Positions 25,000 to 34,130 of a stretch of 64,000 bases of DNA are shown here, one piece after another; within the stretch, counting starts at the first letter, position 1, and every line of letters starts with the position of its first letter. The notes beneath the pieces are model-generated. The model was not told where the DNA came from, made no database searches, and was given only the letters and a program-made list of their open reading frames with translations. Source of the stretch: Granulicella sp. dw_53 (lineage in GTDB: Bacteria > Acidobacteriota > Terriglobia > Terriglobales > Acidobacteriaceae); NCBI RefSeq assembly GCF_018449545.1, contig NZ_JAAVUR010000008.1:264475-328474 (forward strand), in the 5' to 3' direction. The position numbers and the translations under genes are program-made.

Positions 25000-26817
25000 C
25001 TATCGGGCCTTCGGAGCGTCCTTCTGCGCGGCGATCCAGCTATCTACCTGTTGTTCCAGTACATCCATCGGCAGCGCCCCGGAGTCCAGCACCACATCGT
25101 GAAATGCCTTGAGGCTGAACTGCGGACCTAGCGCAGTCTGTGCCCGCTGGCGCAGCTCGAGGATCTTCAACTGGCCCATCTTGTAGCCGAGCGCCTGGCC
25201 CGGCCACGCGATGTAGCGATCGACCTCCGCCTGGATGTTCGTCTCGTCGATGGCCGAGTGCTCCCGGAAGTAGTCCACCATCTGCTGCCGCGTCCAGTGT
25301 TTGGAGTGAACTCCGGTATCGACCACCAGCCGGATCGCCCGCCAGATATCCGCCTCTAGCCGGCCGTAGTCGCTATACGGGTCCTGGTAGAAGCCTATCT
25401 CCTTGCCCAGCCGCTCGCTGTAGAGACCCCAACCCTCCGTATAGGCCGTGTAGTAGGACTGCTTGCGGAACTCTGGAATTCCCGTCAGCTCCTGTGCAAT
25501 GGCGATCTGTAGATGATGCCCGGGAATCCCCTCGTGGTACGAGACCGCCTCTACCGGAGTCAGCAGACGCTCCGCAAAGTTGTAGGTATTGATGTTGACC
25601 CGGCCCGGACGCTTCCCATCCGGAGTGCCTGGTTCGTAATAGGCGGCCGCCTGATCCTTCTCCACGTACGCGGGAACCGCTACTACCTCCAGCGGAGCCT
25701 TCGGCAGCCTGCCGAAGAGCTCAGGCAGTCTTGGCTTCATCTGGTCCAGATAGCCGCGATACGTGCCCAGCAACTGTTCCTTCGATGTCGGATGCTCCTT
25801 CGGATTCGCCTTCAAGGCAGCGCTGAAGCTCTTCATATCGCTGAACCCGAGCTTCTTCACGATGGCCAGCATCTCGGCCTCGTCGCGCTTCACCTCATCC
25901 AGCCCGATCTGATGGATCTCGCTCGCGCTCTTGTTCAGCGTTGTGCTCTGCCGAATCCTGAAGGCGTAGTAAGCATCGCCATCCGGCAGCGACCAGACCC
26001 CCGGCTCCTTGCGTCCAGCGGGCACATACTGCGCCTTCATGAACTTCGCGAATCGCAGATACGAGGGCAGGACCTCGGTTGTAATCGCCGCGAGCACCTC
26101 ATCGGAGATGCGCTTCTGCTCTGCAGCGCTGACGGTCTTGGGAAACTTCTTGAGCGGCAGTGCAAAGGGGCTTTCGGCCGGCTTCTGGTCGGCCAGCGTC
26201 TGGGCCTGAACGGTCACCTTCTCCATCAGGTAAGCCGGCGGCATCCGCCCCGACTCCATCCCCATCTCCATGTTGGTCCGGATTTGTGAGAAGGCCGTTG
26301 GAATCTTCTTTAGCCGCGCTATGTAGTTGTCGTAGTCCTTCACCTCATCGAAGCTGAGCTGATTCACCAGTTGCGGCATCGAAGTGTGGAAGCCGTTGAA
26401 CTGGTTGATCGGCATCTGCCACTCTTTGAAGCGCGCACTCTCCTGATCCTCGATTAGCGAGCGCAGCATCAGCGCCGAGGAGAGCTTCTCCTGCTCCGGC
26501 AGTCCGGTCGTATCAATCGCGCCCAGCCGCTGGATAAACCCGAGACCACGCGACAGAGAGGCGTTCACCGCCGCGGCTGAGTAGTCCGTCAACTGGTCGT
26601 CATAACGCTTGTCCCCCAACGAGGACGCCATCTCCGGTGAGTGCTTGAGGGTGTCTTCCCAGATCTCCGCGAGAAGCGCGGATAGTGCCTTACTACGCGC
26701 CTCCACCGACATTGTGGGGGCAACTGGCGACGTCTGTACCTCTGCCTGGAGTATCTGCCTCTTCGAACTGCTCATGAACGTCAAACCAAACGTCAGAGCC
26801 AGAAAAACTCGTCTCAT
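25000..26817 (-). CDS. DUF885 family secreted (metallo)hydrolase
   Basis: The chosen ATG 26817 gives about 605 residues beginning with a signal-like segment (MRRVFLALTFGLTFMSSS); a 35-residue upstream extension in frame looks non-coding. The protein has the DUF885 layout. A long helical N-terminal half is followed by the metal-site signature YHEGIPGHHLQIAIAQEL, an HExxxGH-type motif, then YTEGWGLYSERLG and the C-terminal helix set. Members are predicted zinc peptidases. The substrate is unknown. It precedes proC on the same strand. Confidence 0.82.
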   Translation of the reverse strand: MRRVFLALTFGLTFMSSSKRQILQAEVQTSPVAPTMSVEARSKALSALLAEIWEDTLKHSPEMASSLGDKRYDDQLTDYSAAAVNASLSRGLGFIQRLGAIDTTGLPEQEKLSSALMLRSLIEDQESARFKEWQMPINQFNGFHTSMPQLVNQLSFDEVKDYDNYIARLKKIPTAFSQIRTNMEMGMESGRMPPAYLMEKVTVQAQTLADQKPAESPFALPLKKFPKTVSAAEQKRISDEVLAAITTEVLPSYLRFAKFMKAQYVPAGRKEPGVWSLPDGDAYYAFRIRQSTTLNKSASEIHQIGLDEVKRDEAEMLAIVKKLGFSDMKSFSAALKANPKEHPTSKEQLLGTYRGYLDQMKPRLPELFGRLPKAPLEVVAVPAYVEKDQAAAYYEPGTPDGKRPGRVNINTYNFAERLLTPVEAVSYHEGIPGHHLQIAIAQELTGIPEFRKQSYYTAYTEGWGLYSERLGKEIGFYQDPYSDYGRLEADIWRAIRLVVDTGVHSKHWTRQQMVDYFREHSAIDETNIQAEVDRYIAWPGQALGYKMGQLKILELRQRAQTALGPQFSLKAFHDVVLDSGALPMDVLEQQVDSWIAAQKDAPKAR

Positions 26818-27015
26818 GCAAGCCCTCAATTCCGGCTTTAGTGTATCTCGGCCGTTCTTCGAAACGCGGAGATAGCAATGGAGATTCCCTGAGCATCCCT
26901 GATAGGGACACGACGATGGCATATTCTGCGCGGGATGAATAGGGGGAGCGAATAGCCCAGAACAGTCGCGGGAAGCCCACCTTCCCGCGACCTGTCGAGC
27001 TGGTGTACTAAAAAA

Positions 27016-27441
27016 CTAAGCAGTGGTTTGAGCGCAGTAGGTATCGAAGGCCCGAGCCAGTTCCTGGGCGATCGCCGGTGCCGTGGAGGTCTCGATGGCA
27101 GACCGCTGCATCAGGTACACCAACTGTCCGTCCCGCAGGATCGCGATCGCAGGCGAGGTGGGGGGATGTCCGCCGAAGTAGCCGCGAGCACGCTCGGTCG
27201 CTTCACGGTCCTGTCCGGCAAATACCGTGACCGCATGATCCGGCTTCGCGCCGTGCTGCATCGCCAGACGAACTCCCGGACGCATCTTCCCGGCCGCGCA
27301 TCCGCAGATCGAGTTCACTACCACCATCGTCGTTCCCGGCTGGGCTACAGCCGCGTCGACATCGGCAGCACTACGAGCTTCCTTCAGTCCGGCGCGCGTC
27401 AACTCCTCGCGCATCGGTATCACCATAATCTCTGGATACAT
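27016..27441 (-). CDS. Bacilliredoxin, BrxA/BrxB family
   Basis: The chosen ATG 27441 is preceded by AGGAGA at good spacing, and the product is 141 residues, the usual family length. The CGC active site is at residues 46-48 (VVVNSICGCAAGKMRPG), with the conserved GHPPTSPAIAILRDGQ and RSAIE downstream. Members remove bacillithiol from mixed disulfides. Whether this organism makes bacillithiol cannot be seen here. The gene is divergent from murB, with about 120 bases between the starts. Confidence 0.88.
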   Translation of the reverse strand: MYPEIMVIPMREELTRAGLKEARSAADVDAAVAQPGTTMVVVNSICGCAAGKMRPGVRLAMQHGAKPDHAVTVFAGQDREATERARGYFGGHPPTSPAIAILRDGQLVYLMQRSAIETSTAPAIAQELARAFDTYCAQTTA

Positions 27442-27560
27442 AGTCTTTTCTCCTGGGCCACGGGTGAAAGCCGCGCCTCTTCGGATTGTACGGACTCCTC
27501 TCGTACTCCGCCACTCGTCTTCCGTCCGCCTCCCCGGGCCGGGTGTAATACCATCAACCC

Positions 27561-28646
27561 GTGCCAACTCCCCTCAGCCCCGACCTTCGCATCCTGGAGT
27601 CCGTCGCCCTCGCCCCCTATACGACCTTCCAGATCGGTGGACCCGCCCGCTTTTTCTGCGAGATACACGCCGAATCAGCGCTCCTCGAAGCAGTCCAGTT
27701 CGCCCGTCAACAAGGCCTGGCGATCTTCGTCCTGGGTGGCGGAAGCAATCTGCTGGTCAGCGACGCCGGCTTCAATGGTCTAGTCCTGCACCTCGCGATC
27801 GATACGCCAGCCCGGACCACCCCCAACGACCGGTACGTCGACATTACTGTCCCCGCCGGACTCGACTGGAACGCCTTCGTCCTCCAGGTCTGTGAGCATG
27901 GAATCAGCGGCGTCGAATGTCTCGCCGGCATCCCAGGCATGGTGGGCGGCAGCCCTATCCAGAACATCGGAGCCTACGGACAGGAGGTCGCCAACACCAT
28001 CCATTCGGTCCGTGCACTCGATCTTGAGACCCTTACTTTTGTGTCTCTGTCCCGCGAGGCTTGCGGCTTCGCCTACCGCCGCAGCATCTTCAACAGCACC
28101 CATCGGGGCCGGTACATTGTCATCCAGGTCACTTTCCGCTTCGACGCAACAGCCACCCCCAACCTGACCTATACGGACCTCGCAAAGCACTTCGCCGCGC
28201 AACTTGAGAGTGGCCAGACTCCAAAGCCGATGGAGGTCTACGATGCTGTCCGCGCCATCCGGTACAACAAGGGAATGCTCGTGGTCGAGGGAGAGCAGGA
28301 TAGTCGTAGCGCCGGCTCCTTCTTCAAGAATCCCGTGGTGTCCTCTGCGACGCTGGATCTCCTGGCCGCAAACCTCGCAATCGAACCCACCAGCATTGCC
28401 CACTGGCCCGCCGAACGAGGGCAAATCAAGCTGGCCGCCGCATGGCTCCTCGAACGCGCCGGCTTTCACAAAGGCTTCACGCTAGGCGAAGCGGGCATCT
28501 CCTCCCGCCACACTCTGGCCCTCATCAACCGCGGTCACGCCACTGCGCGCGATATCGCCACCCTGCGCGACACCATCCAGCAGGAAGTAAAGTCCCGCTT
28601 CAATATCCAGCTCGAACAAGAGCCCGTTCAAATCGGCGACGTTTAA
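27561..28646 (+). CDS. murB: UDP-N-acetylenolpyruvoylglucosamine reductase
   Basis: This 361-residue flavoenzyme makes UDP-MurNAc from the enolpyruvyl precursor in the cytoplasm. It starts at GTG 27561. The FAD-binding domain shows YTTFQIGGPARFF and LGGGSNLLVSDAGF. VECLAGIPGMVGGSPIQNIGAYG is seen with its central glycine-rich loop, and the catalytic serine region is RSAGSFFKNPVV. Length and layout fit the longer E. coli-like type I MurB. It is not linked to other mur/fts genes in this window. Confidence 0.94.
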   Translation: MPTPLSPDLRILESVALAPYTTFQIGGPARFFCEIHAESALLEAVQFARQQGLAIFVLGGGSNLLVSDAGFNGLVLHLAIDTPARTTPNDRYVDITVPAGLDWNAFVLQVCEHGISGVECLAGIPGMVGGSPIQNIGAYGQEVANTIHSVRALDLETLTFVSLSREACGFAYRRSIFNSTHRGRYIVIQVTFRFDATATPNLTYTDLAKHFAAQLESGQTPKPMEVYDAVRAIRYNKGMLVVEGEQDSRSAGSFFKNPVVSSATLDLLAANLAIEPTSIAHWPAERGQIKLAAAWLLERAGFHKGFTLGEAGISSRHTLALINRGHATARDIATLRDTIQQEVKSRFNIQLEQEPVQIGDV

Positions 28647-28691
28647 CCATCTAAACAAGAAACCAAGCTACCGGAGACCACAATCGCGGGT

Positions 28692-28750
28692 GCCCCATCC
28701 TTTCCGACAGTCTCATCGTCGGATAGGGTGGGGTATCGTGCGAAGCACGA
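28692..28750 (-). repeat. REP-like double hairpin, copy 1
   Basis: GCCCCATCCTTTCCGACA and its near-inverse TCGGATAGGGTGGGG form the long stem, and TCGTGC-GAA-GCACGA at 28736-28750 the short one. It is the reverse-oriented counterpart of the copies at 47666, 47870 and 62020. It lies between murB and modC, which converge on it, about 19 kb from the RAYT gene at 47157. Confidence 0.85.
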
Positions 28751-28813
28751 CCGTCTTCCTTCCTGACCTTAGAGTCTTCGGGATATCCTTGCAGACTCAT
28801 TGGCGGCAACGAA

Positions 28814-29554
28814 TCAAAGCTGCCCCAACTGCTCCATCAGCCGTCTACGCTCCCCAGCCAAAACCTCACCCACCGGCCCTTGCGCTACGATCTTGCCAGC
28901 CGCAATCTTGATCACCTCGGCCCCGAGTTGGAATGCCTCCCCGACATCATGCGTCACGGAAAGCACTGGAATCTCCCGCTGCGCCACCCAGGCTCGCAAC
29001 TCCAACAGCAACTGGTCCCGGACGGCAGAATCCAAGCCCGCAAAGGGCTCGTCCAGAAGCAGACAAGCCCGTTCCGGCCCTGAAAACGTAGCCGCGGAGA
29101 TCACCGCCCGAGCCGCCGAGACCCTCTCCCGCTCGCCGCCACTCAACTCCTTGGGCATCCGCTCTGTGAACCCCTGCAGGCGAAACATAGCGATCACCTC
29201 ATCGGCGATCTCTCCAGATCCACTAGAGGAAGCAGCCCCCACCCCAAACAGCAGATTCTCTTTGACCGTCATGTGGGGAAAGAGCCGTGCAGTCTGTCCT
29301 GCACTCCGTACCGGCCGCAGATGCGCAGGAACAAACACCCCGGTCTGCCGATCCATCAGAACGCTTTCACCACGCGAGATGCGTCCAGTATTGGGCTTTA
29401 CAAAGCCGGCGATGGCCCGCATCACCGTGGTCTTGCCGCTGCCCGAAGGCCCAAACAGCACCGTCCACGGTTGTGTCAGCTCGAATGCAACATCGAGCGT
29501 CAGCACTCCCACCCGATGTACGATCTTCAGACTCAGCAGGCTATCGGACGACAT
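28814..29554 (-). CDS. modC: Molybdate ABC transporter ATP-binding protein
   Basis: This cytoplasmic ATPase of the molybdate importer has about 246 residues from ATG 29554, which has GGAAGG seven bases upstream; ATG 29569 is an alternative. The Walker A motif is FGPSGSGKTTVMRAI, the signature LSGGERERVSAARA, and Walker B LLLDEPFAGLD, with the switch His in LSVTHD. It ends near residue 246, so it lacks the C-terminal molybdate-binding TOBE domain of E. coli ModC (about 350 residues). The start overlaps the end of modB by 14 bases, so the genes are translationally coupled. Confidence 0.9.
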   Translation of the reverse strand: MSSDSLLSLKIVHRVGVLTLDVAFELTQPWTVLFGPSGSGKTTVMRAIAGFVKPNTGRISRGESVLMDRQTGVFVPAHLRPVRSAGQTARLFPHMTVKENLLFGVGAASSSGSGEIADEVIAMFRLQGFTERMPKELSGGERERVSAARAVISAATFSGPERACLLLDEPFAGLDSAVRDQLLLELRAWVAQREIPVLSVTHDVGEAFQLGAEVIKIAAGKIVAQGPVGEVLAGERRRLMEQLGQL

Positions 29555-30227
29555 CGGCCTGCCTTCCATCCAACTTCCTCGCGCTAGGCAGGAGGTAGAT
29601 CGCCATCAACGCCACCATCGCGAACCCGACCAGCACCAGCGCCGTACGATTCGCGGCAGCGTAGTTGCCATCCTGCACCAGGTCGTAGAGCGAGATAGAA
29701 AGCGTCCGGGTCGCCCCGGGAATGTTTCCCCCGAGCATCAGCACCACGCCGAACTCCCCCACCGTATGGGTAAACGCCAGCACGGCGCTGGTGAGCAGGG
29801 AAGCACGCGTCATCGGCAACACCACCGACAGAAAGACCCTCGCTGGCCTCGCTCCTAATCCGGCGGCAGCCTCAATGTATTCGTGGTCGATGCCGGTAAA
29901 ACCCGCCACCAGCGGCTGCACCGCAAACGGCAGGCTGTACAGAATCGAACCCACCAGCAACCCCACAAAGCTGAACGCCAACGGATGCCCGATCAGTCGC
30001 GTCAGCAATCGGCCCGGAGCCGTCAGAGGTCCCAACGCCACCAGCAGATAGAACCCGATGACCGTAGGCGGCAGGACCAACGGCAGTGCGACCGCAGCCT
30101 GCACCAACGCCCGTGCCCATCCTTTGCCCGAGGCGATCCACCACGCAAGCGGCAGGGCGACCAGCAGCAGGACCGCTGTCGTACTGAGAGCCAGCCGCAA
30201 TGTCAGACCCAACGCCTCAACATCCAT
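29541..30227 (-). CDS. modB: Molybdate ABC transporter permease
   Basis: This 228-residue inner-membrane permease has five or six hydrophobic helices. The EAA-like cytoplasmic loop that docks on the ATPase reads EAAAGLGARPARVFLSVVLPM at about residues 138-158, preceded by PFAVQPLVAGF. LALSTTAVLLLVALPLAW is the first helix. It lies between modA (50-base gap) and modC (14-base overlap), giving the usual modABC order. Confidence 0.92.
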   Translation of the reverse strand: MDVEALGLTLRLALSTTAVLLLVALPLAWWIASGKGWARALVQAAVALPLVLPPTVIGFYLLVALGPLTAPGRLLTRLIGHPLAFSFVGLLVGSILYSLPFAVQPLVAGFTGIDHEYIEAAAGLGARPARVFLSVVLPMTRASLLTSAVLAFTHTVGEFGVVLMLGGNIPGATRTLSISLYDLVQDGNYAAANRTALVLVGFAMVALMAIYLLPSARKLDGRQADVVR

Positions 30228-30277
30228 GCTGGGGTAAGTCTATACAGTTCAAGTTCCTCTCCGGGCGGAGAAGTGGG

Positions 30278-31042
30278 CTACTGGATCGGAGCCAGTCCAT
30301 ACTTCGGCAGATTTGCCTGGACTCCGGGAGTCAGCAGCCACTTTAGAAAGGCGTCTGCTTCGGCCTTGCGTCCTGCCTTCAAGATGACCGCGCACTGCCG
30401 AATCGGTGGGTATGTCGTGGTTGGAACCAGCACGTAGGTCCCTATCTCCTGGAAGTGCGGGGTACTCGCCAACGTCAGCGAGATCAGCCCCATCTGCGCA
30501 TTCCCGGACTCGGCAAACTGTCCTGCTTGTGCAACGTTCTCGGCGACCACCAAGTGGGGCTTTACCTTATCGTAGATCTTCATCCAGGTGAGGGATGCCA
30601 CTGCGGCACGTCCGTACGGAGCATGCATCTCATCGGCGATCGCGATGGAGGTGGCCCGCTTGTCGGTGAGGCTGTCGATGGTGATCGGCTGGACCGCCGA
30701 GTCCTTTCGCGCCCACAGCACGAGAGATCCCTTGGCATACGGCGTGGGGGCTGTGGCGTCCGTCAACTTCGCGGCTACGATCTTCTCCGGAAAGACAAAG
30801 TCTGCCCCGAGAAAGAGATCGATAGGAGCGCCGTTCAGAATCTGCGTCGTAAGCGTCGCTGACGATCCGAAGCTCACCACCAGCTTCACGCCAGTCGCGT
30901 GCTCATACGCCGTGGCCAAGACCGGCATCACTGGCTGCAGATCCGCTGCCGCAGCCACCCGGAGCTCCTTATGGCCCTGTGCCAGAGCCTGTCCGGAGAG
31001 ACCGGCCAGCATCAGCATCCAGACCGCGAGACAGAAGTTCAC
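30278..31042 (-). CDS. modA: Molybdate ABC transporter periplasmic binding protein
   Basis: This protein binds molybdate or tungstate in the periplasm. GTG 31042 is preferred because it directly precedes a signal peptide (NFCLAVWMLMLAGLSGQALA). The frame extends to GTG 31108/ATG 31102, but those starts would overlap the divergent thrC start. The mature protein shows ELRVAAAADLQPVMP, SFGSSATLTTQILNGAPIDLF (oxyanion-contacting serines) and the C-terminal FLKWLLTPGVQANLPKYG. It is the first gene of modABC. No ModE-type regulator or Moco riboswitch is obvious in the short divergent spacer. Confidence 0.9.
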   Translation of the reverse strand: MNFCLAVWMLMLAGLSGQALAQGHKELRVAAAADLQPVMPVLATAYEHATGVKLVVSFGSSATLTTQILNGAPIDLFLGADFVFPEKIVAAKLTDATAPTPYAKGSLVLWARKDSAVQPITIDSLTDKRATSIAIADEMHAPYGRAAVASLTWMKIYDKVKPHLVVAENVAQAGQFAESGNAQMGLISLTLASTPHFQEIGTYVLVPTTTYPPIRQCAVILKAGRKAEADAFLKWLLTPGVQANLPKYGLAPIQ

Positions 31043-31092
31043 ACTCGGGAGCTTGGGTCCACCCCGGACTTTACGGTAGGCTAGTAGTACGA

Positions 31093-32499
31093 ATGAGCGC
31101 ATCAACACATACTCTTAGATGCACGGAATGCGGCACGAGCATTGCTCCTGAAGCTGTTAGCAGCAACTTTCGCTGCCTCACCTGCAATGGCCTCTATGAG
31201 GTCGTCTACCCCTGGTCTGCCGCCAAGCCCGGCAGCGCTACCGCTTCCGACAGCAATCTTCCCAATCCAAGCGCCCTCCGCTGGCTCTGGCAGGAGCGCC
31301 GTTCGTCCACTCTTGCGGTGGACCAGAGCGGCGTCTGGCGCTTCCGCGACCTCTTGCCGATCCTTAAGAACGCCGATAAGGCTGTGACCCTCCGCGAGGG
31401 CAATACTCCCCTCTACGATCTGCCGCGCTGCGCCAAGGTGGCTGGCATCGACTGGCTCCTGGCCAAGCATCAGGGCATGAACCCCACCGGCTCCTTCAAG
31501 GACACCGGCATGACCACCGCCCTCTCCGTCGCCGCCGAGCGTGGCTTCGAGTGGGTCGCCTGCGCCTCCACCGGCAACACCTCCGCCGCCATGGCCGCCT
31601 ACGCCGCCCGTGCCGGTCTGCGCAGCATCGTCTTCATCCCCGAGGGCAAGATCGCTTGGGGTAAGCTCTCCCAGTCCATGGATTACGGAGCCCTCACCCT
31701 CCAGCTCAAGACCGACTTCGACGGCTGCGTCCGCATCCTCGGCGACCTCGTCAAGCGCTTCCCCATCTACTTGCTCAACTCCGTGAACCCCTACCGCCTC
31801 GAAGGCCAAAAGACCCCCGCCTTCGAGATGGTCGAGCAGATGGACTGGCTTGTCCCCGAGCACATCATCGTCCCCGGCGGCAACCTCGCCAACTCTGCTG
31901 CCCTCGGCAAGGGCTTCACCGAGATGCACCAGCTCGGCCTCATCCCCCACGTCCCCAAGGTCAGCGTGATCCAGGCCGAGGGCGCGAACCCCCTCTATCG
32001 CTGGTACAACGACTCCAACCGCATCATGCGCCCGGTAACGGCGGATACTCGCGCCACAGCCATCCGCATCGGCAATCCCGCAAGCTGGCGCAAGGCGGCC
32101 GACGTCATTGAGCAGATGGGCGGCTGGTGCGAGCAGGCCTCCGAGCAGGAGATCGCCCTTGCCAAGGCCGAGATCGGCGCGGAGGGCATCGGTTGTGAGC
32201 CTGCCTCCGCAGTTACCCTCGCCGGCCTGAAGAAGCTCGTCGCCGCAGGGAGAATCACACGCGAGGAGCGGGTTGTCCTGATCCTCACAGGCCACACCCT
32301 CAAGGACTCCCAGTACACCATCGACTACCATCGTGGGGAACTCTTGACCGACGCCGAGTTAGCCCAGGCGACGCCCGCTCAGACAGCCCAGCACACCGCC
32401 TTGCGTAAGCCCCCGACGGTCCTCGAAGCCGACCCCGACGTCGTCCTCCGCACCCTCGAAGCGCACATGCAGCTCACCCAGGCCGTTCAGCCTGCATGA
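31093..32499 (+). CDS. thrC: Threonine synthase
   Basis: This 468-residue PLP enzyme converts phosphohomoserine to threonine. ATG 31093 is chosen because the N-terminal zinc-ribbon-like part (LRCTECGTSI, FRCLTCNG) starts just after it; no good ribosome site precedes it, so a leaderless transcript is possible. The PLP lysine is in NPTGSFKDTGMTTALSVA, and the glycine-rich phosphate loop in ASTGNTSAAMAAYAARAG. The C-terminal region carries VVLILTGHTLKD. It overlaps thrB by 4 bases (ATGA), so the last two steps of threonine synthesis are coupled. Codon use is cleaner and more C-rich than in the flanking mod genes. Confidence 0.94.
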   Translation: MSASTHTLRCTECGTSIAPEAVSSNFRCLTCNGLYEVVYPWSAAKPGSATASDSNLPNPSALRWLWQERRSSTLAVDQSGVWRFRDLLPILKNADKAVTLREGNTPLYDLPRCAKVAGIDWLLAKHQGMNPTGSFKDTGMTTALSVAAERGFEWVACASTGNTSAAMAAYAARAGLRSIVFIPEGKIAWGKLSQSMDYGALTLQLKTDFDGCVRILGDLVKRFPIYLLNSVNPYRLEGQKTPAFEMVEQMDWLVPEHIIVPGGNLANSAALGKGFTEMHQLGLIPHVPKVSVIQAEGANPLYRWYNDSNRIMRPVTADTRATAIRIGNPASWRKAADVIEQMGGWCEQASEQEIALAKAEIGAEGIGCEPASAVTLAGLKKLVAAGRITREERVVLILTGHTLKDSQYTIDYHRGELLTDAELAQATPAQTAQHTALRKPPTVLEADPDVVLRTLEAHMQLTQAVQPA

Positions 32500-33404
32500 C
32501 GACCGCTGTGGCCCCGCTTCACTTACGCCTTCCTGCGACCTCCGCCAACCTCGGTCCGGGCTTTGACGCCCTGGGCCTTGCGATGGCTCTTTACCTGACC
32601 ATCGACGCTACCACCGCCGATTCCTTCCAGATCGAAGCCACCGGACGCGATGCGGCTCTCTGCGCGCGCCTGGAAGATAACCTGATCCTCTCCACCTACA
32701 CCTCCATCCTGACGAAAGCTGGGAAGGAAGCCTCGCCGCTGCACCTTATGTTGCAGAACGAGATCCCTCTTGGGATGGGCTGCGGCTCCAGCGCCGCCGC
32801 GCTCCTGGCGGGGGTGTTGCTCGCCAATCACTTCGGCAGCCTCGCCTGGACCAGCCAGCAGATCCTCGAAGAGGCCTGCCGCCGGGAGGGCCATCCCGAT
32901 AACGTCGCCGCCTGTTGGCTGGGAGGCATGACCGCCTCTTCCATGAATGAAGCTGCTGTGATTGCAGCGACATGCGGAGAAAACCTCGCCTGGAATCTCA
33001 TGTTGGCGCTACCCCCTGCCAGCCTCTCCACCGCCAAGGCTCGAGCCATGCTTCCACCCACTTACACTCGGGCAGATGCAGTCGCAAACGTCCAGAACAC
33101 CGCTTTGCTCGTCTCCGCCTTTGCGCTCAATCGCCCAAGTCTATTGCGGACAGCGATGACGGACCGTATCCACCAGCCGTACCGTCAAGAGGCGTGCCCC
33201 CTGCTTCCGCTGTTGCTTCCGTTGGCCTCTTACCAGGGAGTCTACGGCGTCGCCCTCAGTGGAGCCGGACCCTCCGTGCTGCTCATCACCGACAGCTCCT
33301 ACCCGTCGGCCCCCATGCTCGCCGCCATCCGGGACGCAGCGAAGAGTCCGTCCCTTGAGGTTCTGGAGACCTCCATCTCGCTCGGTGCGGTATCGTACAG
33401 ATAA
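32496..33404 (+). CDS. thrB: Homoserine kinase
   Basis: This 302-residue GHMP-family kinase phosphorylates homoserine for ThrC. LPATSANLGPGFDALGLAMAL is at the N-terminus. The ATP-binding glycine loop is IPLGMGCGSSAAALLAGVLL near residues 88-107, and the C-terminal GHMP motif is YGVALSGAGPSVLLI. Its ATGA start overlaps the thrC stop. Thr starvation control is not evident; no leader peptide or attenuator is seen upstream of thrC. Confidence 0.94.
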   Translation: MTTAVAPLHLRLPATSANLGPGFDALGLAMALYLTIDATTADSFQIEATGRDAALCARLEDNLILSTYTSILTKAGKEASPLHLMLQNEIPLGMGCGSSAAALLAGVLLANHFGSLAWTSQQILEEACRREGHPDNVAACWLGGMTASSMNEAAVIAATCGENLAWNLMLALPPASLSTAKARAMLPPTYTRADAVANVQNTALLVSAFALNRPSLLRTAMTDRIHQPYRQEACPLLPLLLPLASYQGVYGVALSGAGPSVLLITDSSYPSAPMLAAIRDAAKSPSLEVLETSISLGAVSYR

Positions 33405-33515
33405 CGACCTAGTTAACTAAGTAACAAAGTATGTCGATTACCTAAGATTTCTTTACCTTATGCTTGTGGATAAGTACTTTAACGATGTGGGCAGTTCTGG
33501 GGAGGGCTGCTACGC

Positions 33516-33552
33516 CGCCCGTTGACCCCTGCATAGGGGTCCGGGCGTTTGC
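33516..33552 (+). terminator. Terminator after thrCB
   Basis: Nested stems CGCCCG (33516-33521)/CGGGCG (33542-33547) and GACCCCT (33524-33530)/AGGGGTC (33535-33541) close a GCAT loop and are followed by TTTGCTTTT. It lies about 110 bases after thrB and before trxA. Confidence 0.75.
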
Positions 33553-33683
33553 TTTTGGTGGCTGTTTGCACGCAAAATCAACATCCTGAAACTACTTTCC
33601 ACATGCAGCATCTATTATGAGTAGCAGTCTGCACTGTACCGCAGCAGGCAAGTCCCTCGGGCAGCGCGGCAGGAGGAAGTTGA

Positions 33684-34016
33684 ATGGTAGGACAGTTCGT
33701 AAGCGAAGTGAACGATGCATCCTTTGAAAAAGAGGTATTGCAGTCGGATCAACCTGTTCTTGTAGATTTTTGGGCCGCCTGGTGTGGTCCTTGTCGCGCT
33801 TTGGCTCCCGTGGTCGATGAGGTTGCCACTTCGTATCAGGGCAAGCTCAAGGTCATGAAGATGGACGTTGACTCTAACACCGCTACTCCTATGCGGTACG
33901 GTATCCGCGGTATCCCCGCGTTGCTGATCTTCAAGGGTGGTAAGGTCGCGGATCAGATCGTTGGTTTTGTCCCCAAGGACACCATCGACAAGTCAATCCT
34001 CAAGGTTTTGGCATAA
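33684..34016 (+). CDS. trxA: Thioredoxin
   Basis: This 110-residue cytoplasmic disulfide reductase has the classic active site WCGPC, with cysteines at residues 34 and 37 ([17 protein letters not shown]). The cis-Pro loop is [15 protein letters not shown] strong AGGAGG precedes ATG 33684. It is transcribed alone, between two hairpin terminators. Confidence 0.97.
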   Translation: MVGQFVSEVNDASFEKEVLQSDQPVLVDFWAAWCGPCRALAPVVDEVATSYQGKLKVMKMDVDSNTATPMRYGIRGIPALLIFKGGKVADQIVGFVPKDTIDKSILKVLA

Positions 34017-34037
34017 GCGGCAAAGTTTGAAATCAAG

Positions 34038-34071
34038 GCCCGGTTCTCGAGCGAGATCCGGGCTCTTTTTT
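34038..34071 (+). terminator. Rho-independent terminator of trxA
   Basis: GCCCGG at 34038-34043 pairs with CCGGGC at 34058-34063, with an inner CTCGAG palindrome and a run of T at 34065-34071. It lies 22 bases after the trxA stop. Confidence 0.9.
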
Positions 34072-34130
34072 GCGCCTTGTCCTGAGTCAACCTTGTGGGG
34101 CTTTTATGCTCCTTGCACTACACTGCCTTA

